Shown one piece after another: positions 1 to 12,257 of a DNA stretch of 64,000 bases. Under the pieces are notes generated by a model, which made no database searches, was not told where the DNA came from, and saw only the letters and a program-made list of their open reading frames with translations. Positions within the stretch are counted from its first letter, which is position 1. The number at the start of each line of letters is the position of its first letter. The position numbers and the translations under genes were made by a program. This DNA comes from Limnomonas spitsbergensis. Lineage: Eukaryota > Chlorophyta > Chlorophyceae > Chlamydomonadales. The stretch lies in assembly GCA_037349105.1 (NCBI GenBank), contig JAYJMM010000024.1, positions 1,550,001-1,614,000 of the forward strand, written 5' to 3'.

Positions 1-855
1 TGTTTTTTGTGACACCTGCTGATGGGGTTAGGTGTTGCTTCTCTGGTGGAGTGAGGCCCTTTGACCGCCGTACGGCCAGCGACACTATTCAAAAACGGCA
101 TCTACGGCCTTCAGCCTGCTGCCCTGCTGCGGCCCACCTGAATCCTACGCCCCCCCCCCCCCAAATCCTACGGCCACAAACCAACTATCCTTGGTTCCGA
201 TTTATTTGGTGTGGTGTTAACTATCGGTAGGGGCCCTTATACAATATTACCGGTAGGAAATTTGGATCTAGACACATACGACTTTTAAATGAAAACATAT
301 ACTGTAAACTTCAATTGCCTCCGCGAACATCCAGCAAATTTTATTGTTTAGTAATCGGAATATGCAAAACAAACTCGTGGTCGTAAGGTGCTAGGGCCGA
401 AATCAATACTTTTGTAGGCCGCGCCCTCACTGGGCAACTGTCCTCAAACCCCACCCAACGGTTCTCACACCCTTGATTTGTGCGTACCAGCACCGATGTC
501 GGCGTTGATGCAACGGTGCGGATATTGCATGCGCATCTGTGCGGTATTGATGTGTGGACAAGGTGTGAAGCGCGCAACAGCAAATGTTTAATATTGCGTG
601 CTAGGCCGCAATGCGTTTTTGAGTTAATTGTTATAGCATTTGTTAAGCCGCAAACATTACTTTATTGCGGAGGCAAAGCGCGTCTACAGTGTAATAACAG
701 TCTATCACCTGATGTTGCGGCTGAGACTTGCAGGGAATGAATCACTGAGTTAGCCACCCAGTAACACAAGCAGAGCAAGCAGATGTCACGACAGTTTAGG
801 CAAAAACGTTCCTACCTTGCCGTACTTGCTGATTCACAGACCAGACAGATGGATG

Positions 856-1030
856 CAGCTGAGCCTTAATCAGCAGGGCCCACAGGTGAAGCATCTGTCC
901 CTTGACTTTATTTCCCCTTTCTCCCCTGCCCCTAGTATTACTCGGGCGCCCACGCGGCCGAGCCTTTTCGAGCAGGGCCCAGAGGTGTAACGTCATTGAC
1001 AGGTGACGCATCATTGACTTTCTGACTGAG
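856..1030 (-). repeat. Dispersed element, copy 1 (CCTCTGGGCC family)
   Basis: Read on the minus strand this contains the motif CACCTCTGGGCCCTGCT, followed by AAGGCTCGGCCGCGTGGG, preceded by a TGACGTTA-like sequence. The same block recurs near 1935-2005, 12838-12900, 13115-13160, 13868-13930, 15205-15275 and, weakly, 52815-52855. No coding capacity is visible. The family is not recognised. Confidence 0.6.
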
Positions 1031-1864
1031 GGGTCAGGTCCAAAAATCCAGCTCATGGACCTCAGGAGAAATTCACTAACCAAAACTACTTGATCAGCTT
1101 ACGCCTGGATGCCTTGGCAGGTGGTAGCTTGCAACACTTGGTCCCCACAGCCCTGGTCCAGTTATAGGACATGTAATCTAGCCTGGCTTGGCCCTGTTTA
1201 TAACTCATACCCTTTCTAACAGGACCAGGCCAGGCCAGGTCAGGTCAGATGTCCAGTAACTGGACCAGGGCGGGGGAGACCTGGTCTTGGGCCCGGCCAT
1301 GCTGTGTCCTGGCCTGTCCTTACTGGTCATACCATAGACGACATTCGCCTTTGCACCGTCAAATTAAATGTTAACTGGCTTGCACGGAGAAACACGGTTG
1401 AACAAGTAATAATTGAAGGGTCGTGCGGCTTAGCTTGTTGATTGAAATCTAACATTTTTGCCTGTGAGTACCGATACCGTGCAAATTCCCCACATTTTCC
1501 GACAACGGTGCCGGAATTTTAATCGTCATGCTCTGTGCGTTCCTACCTACCCCTGCAGCTGCAACGCCTCATCTCGCTAGCGAGGCGCTACGTTCCTTTT
1601 CAGAGGCTTCCCAATAACATCAAACCATTCATGGGCCCTAATAAAAACTACTTTTTGGCCCCGCAGTTAAAAAACTAGAATTAATTACCATACGCGAAGG
1701 CAAAGGACGTCTACATTATTGCCCGCATGTGGCCCGTAGCCTACAGCCAAAAGCTTGCAGCCAGCCTGTACCCCATCAGCTCCGTGGTGGCTGCATATCC
1801 GTTTATGGAGTGTTCTGCTGTGCAGTACACCTGACTACTGATGCATGTCTAAGTCCTGACAGTG

Positions 1865-2005
1865 CCAGCGTCAACTTACTTAAGACTTGCTGTCCTTTCT
1901 TTCCTCTTGTGCCTTCTCCCTTGACTTTCCTAGCTGAACTTTTTGTTTGCCTGATGCGGCCGAGCTTCATTTTAGCATGGCCCAGAGGTGTGACGTCATC
2001 ACCTT
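1865..2005 (-). repeat. Dispersed element, copy 2 with longer arm
   Basis: Its reverse complement matches 13868-14010 over roughly 130 bases: the GACGTCAT/CCTCTGGGC core, the CGGCC block, then a purine-rich arm containing a GTCAGCTAG-like segment. The two copies share length and order of blocks, which points to one mobile or formerly mobile unit. No terminal repeats or ORF were identified. Confidence 0.55.
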
Positions 2006-3007
2006 ACTAAAGTGGGGCAGTTGGATGTCGACATCAACGATATTTTTGAGCAGGGCGGCGCTGAGGAATCGCGGAGGTGGTAAGTCACAGGCCATGAGGT
2101 GAATTGCTGCTCCTTATTACTACAACGGTGCCCAATTTGATACATTCATGCTGGACTTCTACAGTACTACACCCCCCAGTGACACACAATTCCTGAGATG
2201 TCTACCTACCGTCAAGAGGCCTGTGATTCATACTTTCATGATGTCCAGGTTTCGTCAGGCTTGATTAGAGAGTTAAATTTGAGAAATGAATTTAAGAAAA
2301 CGCTGTAGCATGGCTTTGGGAATGCTGAACAATACTTAGTCACTCTCATGAGTTGCATTTCTTTTCTTTTGACGTAACAAGGTGTGAGGCCGACGGCCCA
2401 ACCCTAGACAAACCTGAGACACGGACACACACAAAAGACAGCCCGGGTGCGCATAGGGCCCTCGTCGGCAGCTGAGAGAAGGCGAGCAGGAACAGGAAAA
2501 GCACAAGTTGCATGCATGTCAGCAAAAAAATGACCGTATGTCAATTGCTTGGACATTGTGAAATCTGTCGCCCAATATTAGGACCAGTCAGTGATTTAGC
2601 TGTTTCTGTGTCATTTTGGCACATCTCGCAGGGGAACATTGGATTCACACGGCCTTCACTTGCAGTGCGGGTACTGCGTTTCCTTCACACTTTTATCGCT
2701 CGCTCTATCGCCCTGCTTACTTGGGGGTAGCCGCGCTGTGTCGACCGCATCTGAACTCCCTTTCCATAAAAACAATATCGTACCTGATTCATTCCATACC
2801 AGCTGCAAAATCATAGGGGTGCGAAATTCTTCTGAACAGAACCCGAAGTTCCGAGTGATTGGGCACCATCCGCCCATCCTGCACGCCACAACCCTTTCCT
2901 GCTTTACATTTCAGAAGGACTCATCAGTCCCGCAGCTGAGCTGACTGCTCTGTGACGAGCCTTGACACGAAACAGCCCTCTCCCTCACACCTTTCCAGTC
3001 GATCAGC

Positions 3008-6000
3008 ATGTTCCTAGCTGGAGCAGGAGATGCTGCAGGTCAGCGCCACGGAGAGGAGGAAGATGATGACGAAGACGTTGCAGCAGGGGCAGACGAGGAC
3101 GACACAGAGAAGGGCACGAAGGCCTTTGCGGTCTCCAGCAACAAAGCTCTCACGAGCAAATTTCGAGGTAGGTTTCTCCTCTACTTTGAGATATATAAGA
3201 ACTCAATCAATAACTATGCAGCAGTAGGGGTGGGGGAGGGCTCAAGAGAGTGAACCTGATCATTCTGGTCAGGCTCTGAATAGCAAATGTTCGTCACTCG
3301 AGTGAAGGAAAAGTGGACGGGTCGACCATTCGGTCCACTCTTTGCCGTGCTGAAACAGTGAGAGCACATGCTGCCACTTGCAATCTTGCCCGCGCGAAGG
3401 GAGGACTACGCTTCCCGCTGCCTGCTGGTTATCCCCTCGGTAGGGGGCACAGATTCCCCTCTCCCAGCGCAAGCAGGAAATCTGCTCCCTGCCCCCCGGC
3501 GCGATCCACTGTTTGCCTTGTTAACACGAGGGGTACAGCTCCTTCCTGCAACGCACCCTTCGCTGCCTTCTACCCTAAAGCGGGAGCGGGGGGGTTGAGG
3601 GGCAGATTTCCCCCCAGCGCGATGCGATCCAGTTTTCTAGCGGCACCGTCACATCTTCGCACCCATGCATCCCTTTCCGGCAGTCCGCAGGCCACCCTGT
3701 ACAGCACTCAGTATGCTATGTAAACTGCTAGATCGCTGCCAACTGGAATCTCCAGCTCGATCACATTGACTGCTCGAATAATGCAGTCTGTGCCATGCAA
3801 GCCTTGACTGAAAACTCCTGGATCCTCTCTCCTGCGAAACGCGCAATCTGCTGCATGCTGCACACTGACCACTGCCTACCAAGTGGAGAGGAAACAGATA
3901 CACCCTTCATAATGCCGGCCTCGACGATTATTCGTGCTTGACCTCTGCATCTGGCTGTGTTGCAAATCGCTGCGCACTTCCATCCATGCTCTTTGCTGTC
4001 CCATGCTCTCCCATGCTCTCTCATACTCTGGTGCCCTCCCATCGGACTCAGGGGTTTGTTGGAACAAGAAGAACAAGAGATGGCAAGCGGCCATTAACTC
4101 GAGTGGGAAGTATCTCTATCTGGGCAGCTATGACACGCAAGGTGTGTTTGTGAAGAGTGAAACAAATGTGAAGTACGTTGGGTCAAAGTGTGAAAGAGAT
4201 GGCAAGCGGCCATTACCTCCAGTGGAAAGTATTGCTATCTGGACAGCTATGACACACAAGGTGCTTTTGTGAAGAGTGAAACAAATGTGATACAGGGGGG
4301 CCAGAGTGTGAAAAGGATGGCAAGCAGCCATCAACTCTTGAAGAAAGTATCTCTATCTGGGCTGCTATGACATGCAAGGTGCTTTATCAAGTGTGAATCC
4401 AGTGTAATAAACTGGGATGATAAGCTGCCATCTTATGCAGGGGAAAGGATCTCCATCTGGGCAGCTACTGCACGCAATATGCGCTAATGTTTTAAGGAAG
4501 GGTGGGAGAGGGGAGGAACGCATGTGAATGTTGAGGGTGGGAATGCAGCGGTGGTGGGAAACTGAGAACGCGGCGGGGCAAGTGAGAAGGTGGTTGGGAA
4601 GGAGTAAGAGTGGTATTTCAGAGTGTTGCCAGCAGCTATAGACCTGGGGGAAGGGAAGTGGGGTGGGAGAGGGTGGGTGCGCAGTGAGAACGGGGTGGAG
4701 GGATGTGGGAACGGGGTGGGAAGGAGCAATAACGGTTTAACAGATTGATAACATGGCAGCGGTGTGCACGTACGGAGAATCCTTGTCTATGTCGGCATGA
4801 TTCGACCCACCCACTCACCCAGTCCTCACACCCACACTCTCATCCACCCCTCTTGTTACACCAGCCCACCCACCCACGCACGCACGCACCCAGCCCTCAC
4901 AACCACTATGTCAACCACCCCTCTGACACCCCAGTCCACTCACCCCCCACCCCCACCCCACCCTCTCACCCACTCTCTAACAACCCTTCTGATACAGTCA
5001 CCCACCCAACCACCTACAGACGAGGCAGCACAGATCTTCGATAAGGCATTCCTGGCAACAATTTCCTTCCTACGAAACCACCCACCCTCATGCAACGAAG
5101 CAGACGAAGCCACACCGACCTTTGATTATGCTGCGGTGCGCATGCGTGGTGGCAAGAACCGCGCCATCCCACCCATCCCAACCCCACCCCTCCCCACTTA
5201 ACCCCACCCAAACCAAACCAAACCAAACCAACCGGTCCACACCCCATCCCCATGCAACGAAACAGATGAAGCCGCACAGATCTTTGACAAGGCTGCGGTA
5301 CGCATTCGGGGCGACAAGGCCCGCCTCAACTTTGCCTACCGGGACTACACCGACGAGGGAGGCGCCATTCTGCCTGATCCTCAGGTATACCGTTGAAGTA
5401 TGAAGTGTGACACAGGTACAGGCGGATGAAGTGTGAAGTGTATAACTGAACATGACGATAAAGGTCGCTGGTTCCCTCCCCGGTTTGCCCTGCCTGGTCC
5501 ATTCAAAGAGGGCTGCGAGTGATTGCGGTAACTTTGTACCGACAAGGAATACCCTCCTCATGCTCACAATCCTACCTCCTGATCCTCTACCCCCCCCCCC
5601 CCCCCAGGATCCCCTAGGGTAGAGGCGCTACTGCCAGTTGCAAGCGACCCACTAAAAGTTCAAGCCCTGACTGCGCCACATTTCCCACCACACATAACCC
5701 TCGCCCGCTCCTCCTCCCCACCCTCCCACAGGTGGATGCGCTGCTGCTAGAGGCTTGCAGCCCAACCCAGCCTCAACCACCCACCATACATTGCCCTCTC
5801 CCGACTCCCCCTGTCCCGCCCCCACTCCACCACCACCGCTCCTGCCCCGCCCCCCCCGTGTCCACTACGTACAGAACTACAAGCGCTGCTGGCTGCTGCT
5901 AGGGGCTTGCAACCCGACCAAGCCTCAACCACCCACCATACATTGCCCTCTCCCCTCTCCCCCTGCGCCCTTTAGGTACAGAACTACAAGCGCTGCTGGC

Positions 6001-9000
6001 TGCTTTTAGAGGCTTTCAACCCATTTTTCACTCCTGCAGCCTTCACTCCTTGCTCCTACAGGTAGAGGCGCTGCTGGCTGCTGGCTGCTTCTAGAGGCTT
6101 TCAACCCAATTTCCACTGCCGCCCGCCCCCCTCCCTGCTCCTTCAGGTAGAGGCGCTGCTGCTAGAGGCTTGCAACCCGACCAAGCCCCGACGTCAGCGC
6201 ACCAAGACAAAGGCGTCCATTGCAGCAGCGGCGGCAGCAGAGGCAGCAGGTACTGCCATTTCTGGAACACATTTCTGGAACACACATTTACATCTGGGAG
6301 CAGATGTGACAGGGGCATAAGAGGCCTTTCTAGGAAATTTCACAGCTCTTATTCCTCACTGGTTCTGCAGCCCCATTGCCGCCAAAGGCCCCATGGGGGT
6401 CAAACCTTGACCGGTCAACATACGCAGGCCCAAGCAGCATGGCTGTCTGCGCATGAGGCCTCAGGCCGGAGGCCATGTGGTAGCTGAGGTGTCGCTGAGC
6501 CTCGAAAAAATTAACACGGCAACACAAAAATGCTACTTAAATGTAGGAATTGTTCCAGCTAGCTTAACCTTCCCCCCCAACTTTTGCGTACGCCTTTCTT
6601 GCGGCGCGTCTCTCCCCGCCGTTCCTCTAAACCCCCAAACCTGAATCCTTAACCCTGAACCCCCCAACCCTGAACCCTGCCAAACAGCTGCAGCAGGCGG
6701 CAGCACAACGGCGGGCGGGGCGCTCCCCGGTGGCGTCAGTGGGATCGGCGGATTCGGCGGCTCCGCTGCTGCTAACCTGTTGGGCAGCTTGGGTGCGCTG
6801 CCCCCCAACACGGACCCAGCGGCGGCGGACATCGCGCTTCAGGCACTGGCCAGGCTATGTGGCCCACAGCATGGCCACTTGGTGAGTTCTTGATCTCTTG
6901 CTGGGAATGAGGGGAGGGTGGGGGACTGTCGCCGCTAAGCTGTTGGGGTAGCATGGGTGCGCTGCCCCCCAACACCGACCCAGCGGCGGCCGACATCGCG
7001 TTGCAGGCGCTGGCCAGATTGTGCGGCCTAGAGCATGGCCACTTGATGCGTTTTTGTTCATTTTGTGGGAACGGGGCCGGGGAGCAGCCTGCTCCAGCTT
7101 AGACGTAAACCAAAACCCCCAAACTCTTTAACCCTTCCCCCTCCCCCATGCAGGACATGGCCAGCAGGTTTGGCAACATGGGTCACTTCGGTTTTAACGG
7201 CGGAGGCGGCGGTGGCATGGGCGGCGTGGGAAGCCTGCTGCAGCAGCTCGGCGGCGGCGGCGGCGGCCCGGGAGGGAACCTGGGGCAGCTGCAGCAGCTG
7301 CTGGCGGGGGGCGGCAGGCCCGGGGGTGTCGGCGGCGGTGGCGGCGGCAATGGTTACGGAGGCGGGATGTCGACGCTGTATGGAGGAGGGCCTGCTGCGG
7401 GCGCTGGGGGGAGTGGCGGGTTCATGCGCCCCGCCGGTGGAGGACTGGCGGGGCTGCTGGCGGGCGGCGGCGGCGGGGGACCGCCTGTAGGGATGCTGGG
7501 GGGTGGAGGCGGGGGAGGGATGCTGGGAGGCCTTTCTTCTATGATGGGTGGAGCGGGACCGGGCGGGGAGGCTGGAGGATGGTCGGCGTCAGGTTTCTTG
7601 CAGGTGAGGCTGGAAGACCTGGGTTGAGCGCGCAGGCGCCAGGCGGGGATGATTGGAGCGGGGTGGGAAGGTGGAGGTATGCTGGTAGGAGTGGTAGGCC
7701 TTCCTACCATGATGGGTGGAGCGGGAACAGGAGGGTGGAGGATGGTTAACATCAGGCTTCTCGTAGGTCAGGCTGGGGGACCTGAGATTAGCGCGCAGGC
7801 GCCAGGCGGGGACTGGGGTCGGGGGATAGGGCGGGGACCGGGACTGGGGTCGGGGGAGAGGGCGGGGACCGGGACTGGGGTCGGGGGAGAGGGCGGGGAC
7901 CGGGACTGGGGTCGGGGGAGAGGGCGGGGACCGGGACTGAGGGAGGTATGCTGTGAGGCCTTTCTTTTATGCGGAGCGGGCGGGGAGGCCAGAGGATGGT
8001 TGGCATCAGGCTTGTTGCAGGTGAGGCTGGGGGACCTGGGATGTTTTCAAGCGCCAGGAAGGGGGGGAGGAAGGGGGGGGGGGGGGATTGCACCTGCACA
8101 CCTACACCCACACCCATACACAAGTGCACCAGCGCTCACAGCCGCATCCGGGGGCTTTTGGTGAAGGAGGAGGATGGATGCCGCCGCCCGAGCTGATTGC
8201 CCGAAGCTGGACTCAGGCCTAGGCGCCTGCACCTTCTAGATCACAACTTTTTTCTTGGCTACGCAGGACTTGATGGCTACTGGTGGCATAAGAGGGCTGT
8301 CGGCAACCCGGCATCCAGGCCTGATGCTGTATGTAGACGTAGGCGTAGGCGCTTGCTCCTCACTGGACCGCACACCCTTTTTGACCACACAGGACTTGAT
8401 GGCTCCTGGTGGGGGAGGAGGCATCATTTTGCCCCCGTCGCCGCCAGGCCTGATGCTTTGCCGCCTATGCGCAGGGGTTGGCGCCTGCACCATTCTTGAC
8501 CACACGTCATTTTCTTGTCACACACAGGACTTGATGTCGACTGGTGGCGGAGGAGGCATGCTGCCGCCCCCGCGTCCTGGTCTGAAGCTGGGTGGAGGTT
8601 TGGGCGGGGCGGGCAGAGGCGGCGGGGGCATGCCCTTGTGGCAGCAGCTGCAGCAGGCGCAGCAGCGAACAGGAGGGGGGGGCGGAGGAGGAGGAGGGGA
8701 TATTTTCAATACAATCAAGTCGGAGTTGCCTTCGGGTGCTGAGCTGGACAGCCTCATACCCTCAGGTGAGTTTGGCTGGGGGGTGTCGGGGTGGGTGGGC
8801 GGGGGTGGGGCGGCATGGGAGGGGGGGCAGGGCAGGAGGGGGTGCATGCCCTTGTGGCAGCAGCTGCAGCAGCTTACAGGAGGAGGGGATGGATGAGGAG
8901 ACCTCTTCAACACGATTAAGTCAGAGCGTACTGGAGGAGGGGGGAGGGAGGACAGTTTCAATACGACCAAGTCGGAGCTGCCTTCTAGTGCCGAGTTGGA

Positions 9001-10524
9001 CAGCCCTATCCCATCAGGTGCGTGTGAATGGGTTGGGTGTGTGGGGGGTAGTGGTATACGGGAGAAGGAGGAGGGCCGGGTGGGGATCATGCCCTAGTGT
9101 CAGCAGCTGCAACAGGTGCAGCAACGCACAGTAAGGGAGGTTGGGGGAGGAGGAGGAGGAGGAGGGGGCATGTTCAATGCCATGAAGTCGGAGCTGCCTT
9201 CGGGTGCTGAGCTGGTGCGCTGCAAGGCTAGACCGGTGCTGCCATCTGATACGGAATGGAAACCATTCCGACAGCCCCCCCTGGTCAACCCTGCATCCAT
9301 GCTTCAGGTTCAAGATCGATCCAACCCATGGGACCTAGATCCAACCTAGATCCCACACCTTAGGCCTGGATTTGCAACCTGGAAGTCCAGCATTTGAATG
9401 ACAAGCCCTCTGCCATGCTTCAGGGTCGCACAACGATGATGTGGTCGGCGTGCTGTTTGTGCTGCAAGGCAAGACTGGAGCTGCCATATGGAATGGGAGA
9501 AGTCTGCAGGTGGGCTTGCATTGACAGGGTTGGGGGTCAGTGGGAAGGGACAGGTGTGGGGGGCAGGGGCAGTGGGTAGGGGGGTGGGGGGCAGGGTCAG
9601 TGAGGAGACAGGGGGCAGGGACAGAGACAGTGGGGAGGGGGCTGGGCAGTGGTGAAGGGGGGGAAGGGGAAGGGTCAGTGGGGTGGGGGACGGACAGGGG
9701 CAGTGGGGAGGGGGGGGGAGAGAGTGCTGTTTATGGACCTTGTTATTAATTCCTGATCCCTGGCATTCCTGTAAGTCCAAATATCTTTTATTTTATTTTG
9801 TTAATCCTGGCTGTCCCCCTTGTCCTGGCTGTCCACCCAGTCCTGTCACTGCGCTCACAGTGGCCTGTGACCTGTGTGTGCAAGGCGGATGCACCTAGCA
9901 GGCGCTCAACCCTGGTATCCCTGGAATCCCTGGCATCCATGTAAATCCTGTTATATGTACTGTAACCCCTTTTGTTAATCCTGGCTGCCACCCTTATCCT
10001 GGCTGTCCACCCAGTCCTTTCAGGCTGCGTGCGAGGCGGATGCACCTAGCAAGCGCTCAACCCTGTAATTCCTCATCCCCCTCAATCCTCATCCCCCTCA
10101 ATCATGTTGCGTTTTTGTCCCTAACAAAGCGGCTGGGTGCAGTTGTGTGTTAGGCAGATGCTAAGCAGGCGTTGGATCTTGTTGTTCCCGATTCCCCTCG
10201 ACCCTATCAATCCTTTTCCCTTCCGATCCTTCATTTTCCCTGGTTGCCCCCTGTTATGCCACACCTCTCATAGTGGCTGGGCACCTATGTGTATGAGGCA
10301 GATGCAAAACAGGCGCTGCCACTAACAGTAATTCACTGTCCCTCGCATTCCTGTAAGTTGTCTCCCTTAAAACCCTATTGTCAATCCAAGCTGCCCCCCT
10401 AATCCTGGTTCCCCCCTGTCATGTCACCGCTCTCCCAGAGGCTTGGCACCCTACGTTTGTGAGGCGGATGCGAAACAGGCGCTGAGCCCTGTAATACCAG
10501 ATCCTTCACAAACCCTTGCTACCC

Positions 10525-10555
<31 letters not shown>

Positions 10556-12257
10556 ACACACACACTAATCCTGGTTACTCCCCTGCTGTCCTTCGACACT
10601 CACAGCGGCTGGGTACCTATGTCTGCGAGGCGGATGCAAAACAGGCTCTGAATGGTGCGCTACACATCTATCGGGACATGGCGGCGAGTGATAACAAACA
10701 GCAACAGGGGCCACCATCACAGGTACACAGAGAACGGGGTCGGGAGCTATCCTATAAGAGGCTTTCCATTTAGAGGCTATCATCCTAGTACGTTTGATAG
10801 GGTCTGAAGCTGGGCATTCGGAAGGTATTTGGATTTATACGAGGACATGGGTGATGGATCAGTGTTGGGGGTCGAGCATCGCGAGCTGTTAGGGGAATGG
10901 AATGGGGCAAGGAACATGAAATCAGAGGATGAGAAGAATGAGAAGAGTGGCAAGGTTCAGACATGCCCTTGCAACAACATACACCACCCTGAAAGTTTTA
11001 GCGAGAGGATACGGGTGTTGCAGCACTGATGAGGAGTGTGGATCTCTTCCTAGAAGGATGAACGTTCCGACACACTTTCCCACTTTTGCTTGCGTGCAGT
11101 TATCAGCTCTGGTGGGCAACCTGCTGTCAGGCGCAGGGGGTACTCCCCCGAGGATGCTGGGTAGGCTGGGCAGTGGCCTAAGCGGCCCCCAGGGATCTGC
11201 AGGCAGACTGGGTAGACAGGGCAGCGGCCGCGGCTATGGTGTAGAGCAGACGTCCAGCGCGGCCGAGGAGGGCTGCGAGCCGGACCCGACTGCGAGCGAC
11301 GACGAAGATCTCGGCGGCGGTGGGTTTGATCCCAGAAAGGGCTCTGCGGGGGCGCCGAGCGCTCGTACTGGACACTTGTCGTTGCAAGGGAGGGGTGCCG
11401 CGGGAAGCCATCCGTCACTTTCGATCCTTGCCGCGGCGGCCAATGCCGGGAGGCCTCCATCGAGCAGCGGGGGAAACCGAGAGGATATGGGGGAGACCGC
11501 CGCAGGGATGGCGCTTGGGGGGAGCAAGCGGAAGCATGAGCCTGTCAGGTCACCGGCAGAGATGAGGACCAATGCGGCTCTTGCGGCAGCAGCGGCGGCC
11601 GCGGCTGCAGCTGCGGGTGGGCTGGAGCAAGATCCCGAGGAACATGACCCGGAGGAGGATGACGGGCCGCACGGGCAGCGAGGAATGGGGAGCGGGCGGG
11701 CTGGCTCGGGGGCATTTGCTGAGGAGGACGACCCTGACGAGCCGGAGGACGATGAGGATGCAGGGCAGCGTGGGAGCGGGGTAGGAGGAATGGGGGGCGG
11801 GGGCGGCCAGCAGGGGCAAGACAGTCGGGCACGGCTTGCTGCAATGCTTAGTCGCTTAGGGCCGGGTGGCGGTCTGGTTTCAGCGGGCTCACTGACTACC
11901 GCTGGCCTGCAAACGCTCAGTGGCCCCACCGCAGCGTTGCGGGCGGGCGGGCGGGCCGCGCTTCATGACGTGCCTGTTTCAGAGCTGGCAGCAGCGGCCG
12001 CCGCTGCCGTTGCGTCCCTTCCACGTGGCGGGAGTGAGGACAGCGGTCCGAATGGGCCTGCCGGGAAGAGGCAGCGCGGCGGCGGCGGCGCCATGGGCCC
12101 TCTTCTTGGGGCGGCGGGCGCCGCGCCGCGGGCGGGCTGGCCTGCCTCACAGCCGTTGCCCGCAGGTGTGGGCGCGGCAGTGTCCAGCCTGCACCAGCTG
12201 TCAAACATCGATGTGCGCGAGGCTCTCAATATGTTCTTCGCCGGTCGACAGGGCTGA
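3008..12257 (+). CDS. AP2/ERF-domain transcription factor (10 exons)
   Basis: Probable nuclear DNA-binding regulator. The proposed exons are 3008-3167, 4052-4141, 5266-5384, 6147-6249, 6688-6881, 7154-7603, 8528-8765, 9424-9509, 10606-10722 and 11100-12257. Every junction is GT-AG, the phases agree throughout, and the total is 905 codons with the stop. Residues 50-108 form one AP2 domain split over exons 1-3: SKFRGVCWNKKNKRW, then GKYLYLGSYDTQDEAAQIFD, then AAVRIRGDKARLNFAY. The N-terminus is acidic. Exon 4 carries a basic RRQRTKTK stretch. Exons 5-7 are glycine- and glutamine-rich. Exons 8-9 (about residues 453-505) read like a second, degenerate AP2 unit. The last exon has polyalanine, acidic runs and KRKH and GKRQR patches that could be nuclear signals. 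The start is uncertain because the first ATG follows an acceptor-like CAG. The target genes are unknown. Confidence 0.85.
4170..4480 (+). repeat. Decayed 3'-edge copies of AP2 exon 2
   Basis: Three successive copies (about 4190-4262, 4315-4380 and 4425-4478) repeat the end of exon 2, the part encoding W-Q-A-A-I to LGSYDTQ, with the following intron start. The first two keep a CAAG/GTGCTT donor-like junction. The third has lost it. They lie downstream of the real exon at 4052-4141, so splicing to the first donor leaves them intronic. Confidence 0.8.
4800..5165 (+). repeat. CCCA-rich intron and 5'-edge copies of AP2 exon 3
   Basis: A C/A-rich stretch (CCACCCA and CTCACC units) precedes two copies of the start of exon 3, at about 5020-5050 and 5095-5150. 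The second still reads NEADEATPTFDYAAVRMRGG, against DEAAQIFDKAAVRIRGDK in the real exon at 5266. Both copies run into intronic sequence. Confidence 0.75.
5725..6115 (+). repeat. Decayed 5'-edge copies of AP2 exon 4
   Basis: Copies near 5732, 5875, 5978 and 6062 repeat the acceptor and the first codons of exon 4 (VEALLLEACNPTKP). Each is followed by C-rich intron sequence. Only the last copy, at 6147, continues into the unique remainder of the exon. Confidence 0.8.
6935..7050 (+). repeat. 3'-edge copy of AP2 exon 5
   Basis: This repeats nearly the whole second half of exon 5 (LGALPPNTDPAAADIALQAL) at high identity but with a frame disturbance at its left end. A CACTTG sequence at its right end is followed by ATGCGT instead of the functional GTGAGT donor of 6882. 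Confidence 0.8.
7720..8050 (+). repeat. 3'-edge copies of AP2 exon 6 plus a 31-bp minisatellite
   Basis: Two copies of the end of exon 6 (about 7735-7800 and 7990-8045) keep a CAG/GTGAGG-like or TAG/GTCAGG junction and the downstream GGGGACCTG intron start. Between them, about 7815-7940, is a GC-rich tandem repeat of about 31 bp with four units built on GGACTGGGGTCGGGGGAGAG. Confidence 0.75.
8230..8525 (+). repeat. 5'-edge copies of AP2 exon 7
   Basis: Two copies, near 8268 and 8393, repeat the acceptor plus the start of exon 7 (GACTTGATG, then a glycine-rich run and a P-G-L-M/K-L segment). Both precede the real exon at 8528 and are spaced about 130 bases apart. Confidence 0.75.
8835..9215 (+). 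repeat. 3'-edge copies of AP2 exon 7
   Basis: Copies near 8840-8935, 8945-9020 and 9100-9215 repeat the QQLQQ/glycine run and the KSELPSGAELD end of exon 7. The second keeps a CATCAG/GTGCGT junction like the real donor at 8766. Confidence 0.75.
9520..9725. repeat. G-rich low-complexity intron segment
   Basis: A purine-rich run of GGGGCAGGG and GGGACAGG units fills the start of AP2 intron 8. It contains no coding signal. Confidence 0.6.
9820..10480 (+). repeat. Decayed 5'-edge copies of AP2 exon 9
   Basis: Five copies (near 9855, 10020, 10135, 10275 and 10440) repeat the acceptor and the codons for GTYVCEADAKQAL. They are spaced about 115-170 bases apart and separated by a repeated intron segment containing AATCCTGGCTG. 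The sixth unit, at 10606, is the exon that stays open. A poly-C/(CA)n tract follows at about 10524-10564. Confidence 0.85.

Larger units (their letters stand above)
1..3007. other. Upstream region without a supported gene
   Basis: No open frame here shows a recognisable domain or a splice-consistent exon. The stretch holds dispersed repeat pieces (about 856-1010 and 1870-2005), a GGCCAGG-rich stretch near 1140-1320 and a poly-C tract near 158-171. It probably contains the 5' flank, and perhaps untranslated exons, of the AP2 gene. A pyrimidine-rich acceptor-like CAG ends just before the ATG at 3008, so an upstream exon cannot be excluded. Confidence 0.5.

Noticed and set aside
7354..9090. Long proline-rich minus-strand ORFs
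   Set aside because: They are shadows of the glycine-rich AP2 exons 6 and 7 on the plus strand.
10521..10564. Poly-C/(CA)n tract as a telomere- or origin-like signal
   Set aside because: Homopolymer C and CA runs are frequent throughout these introns and show no telomeric unit or associated structure.
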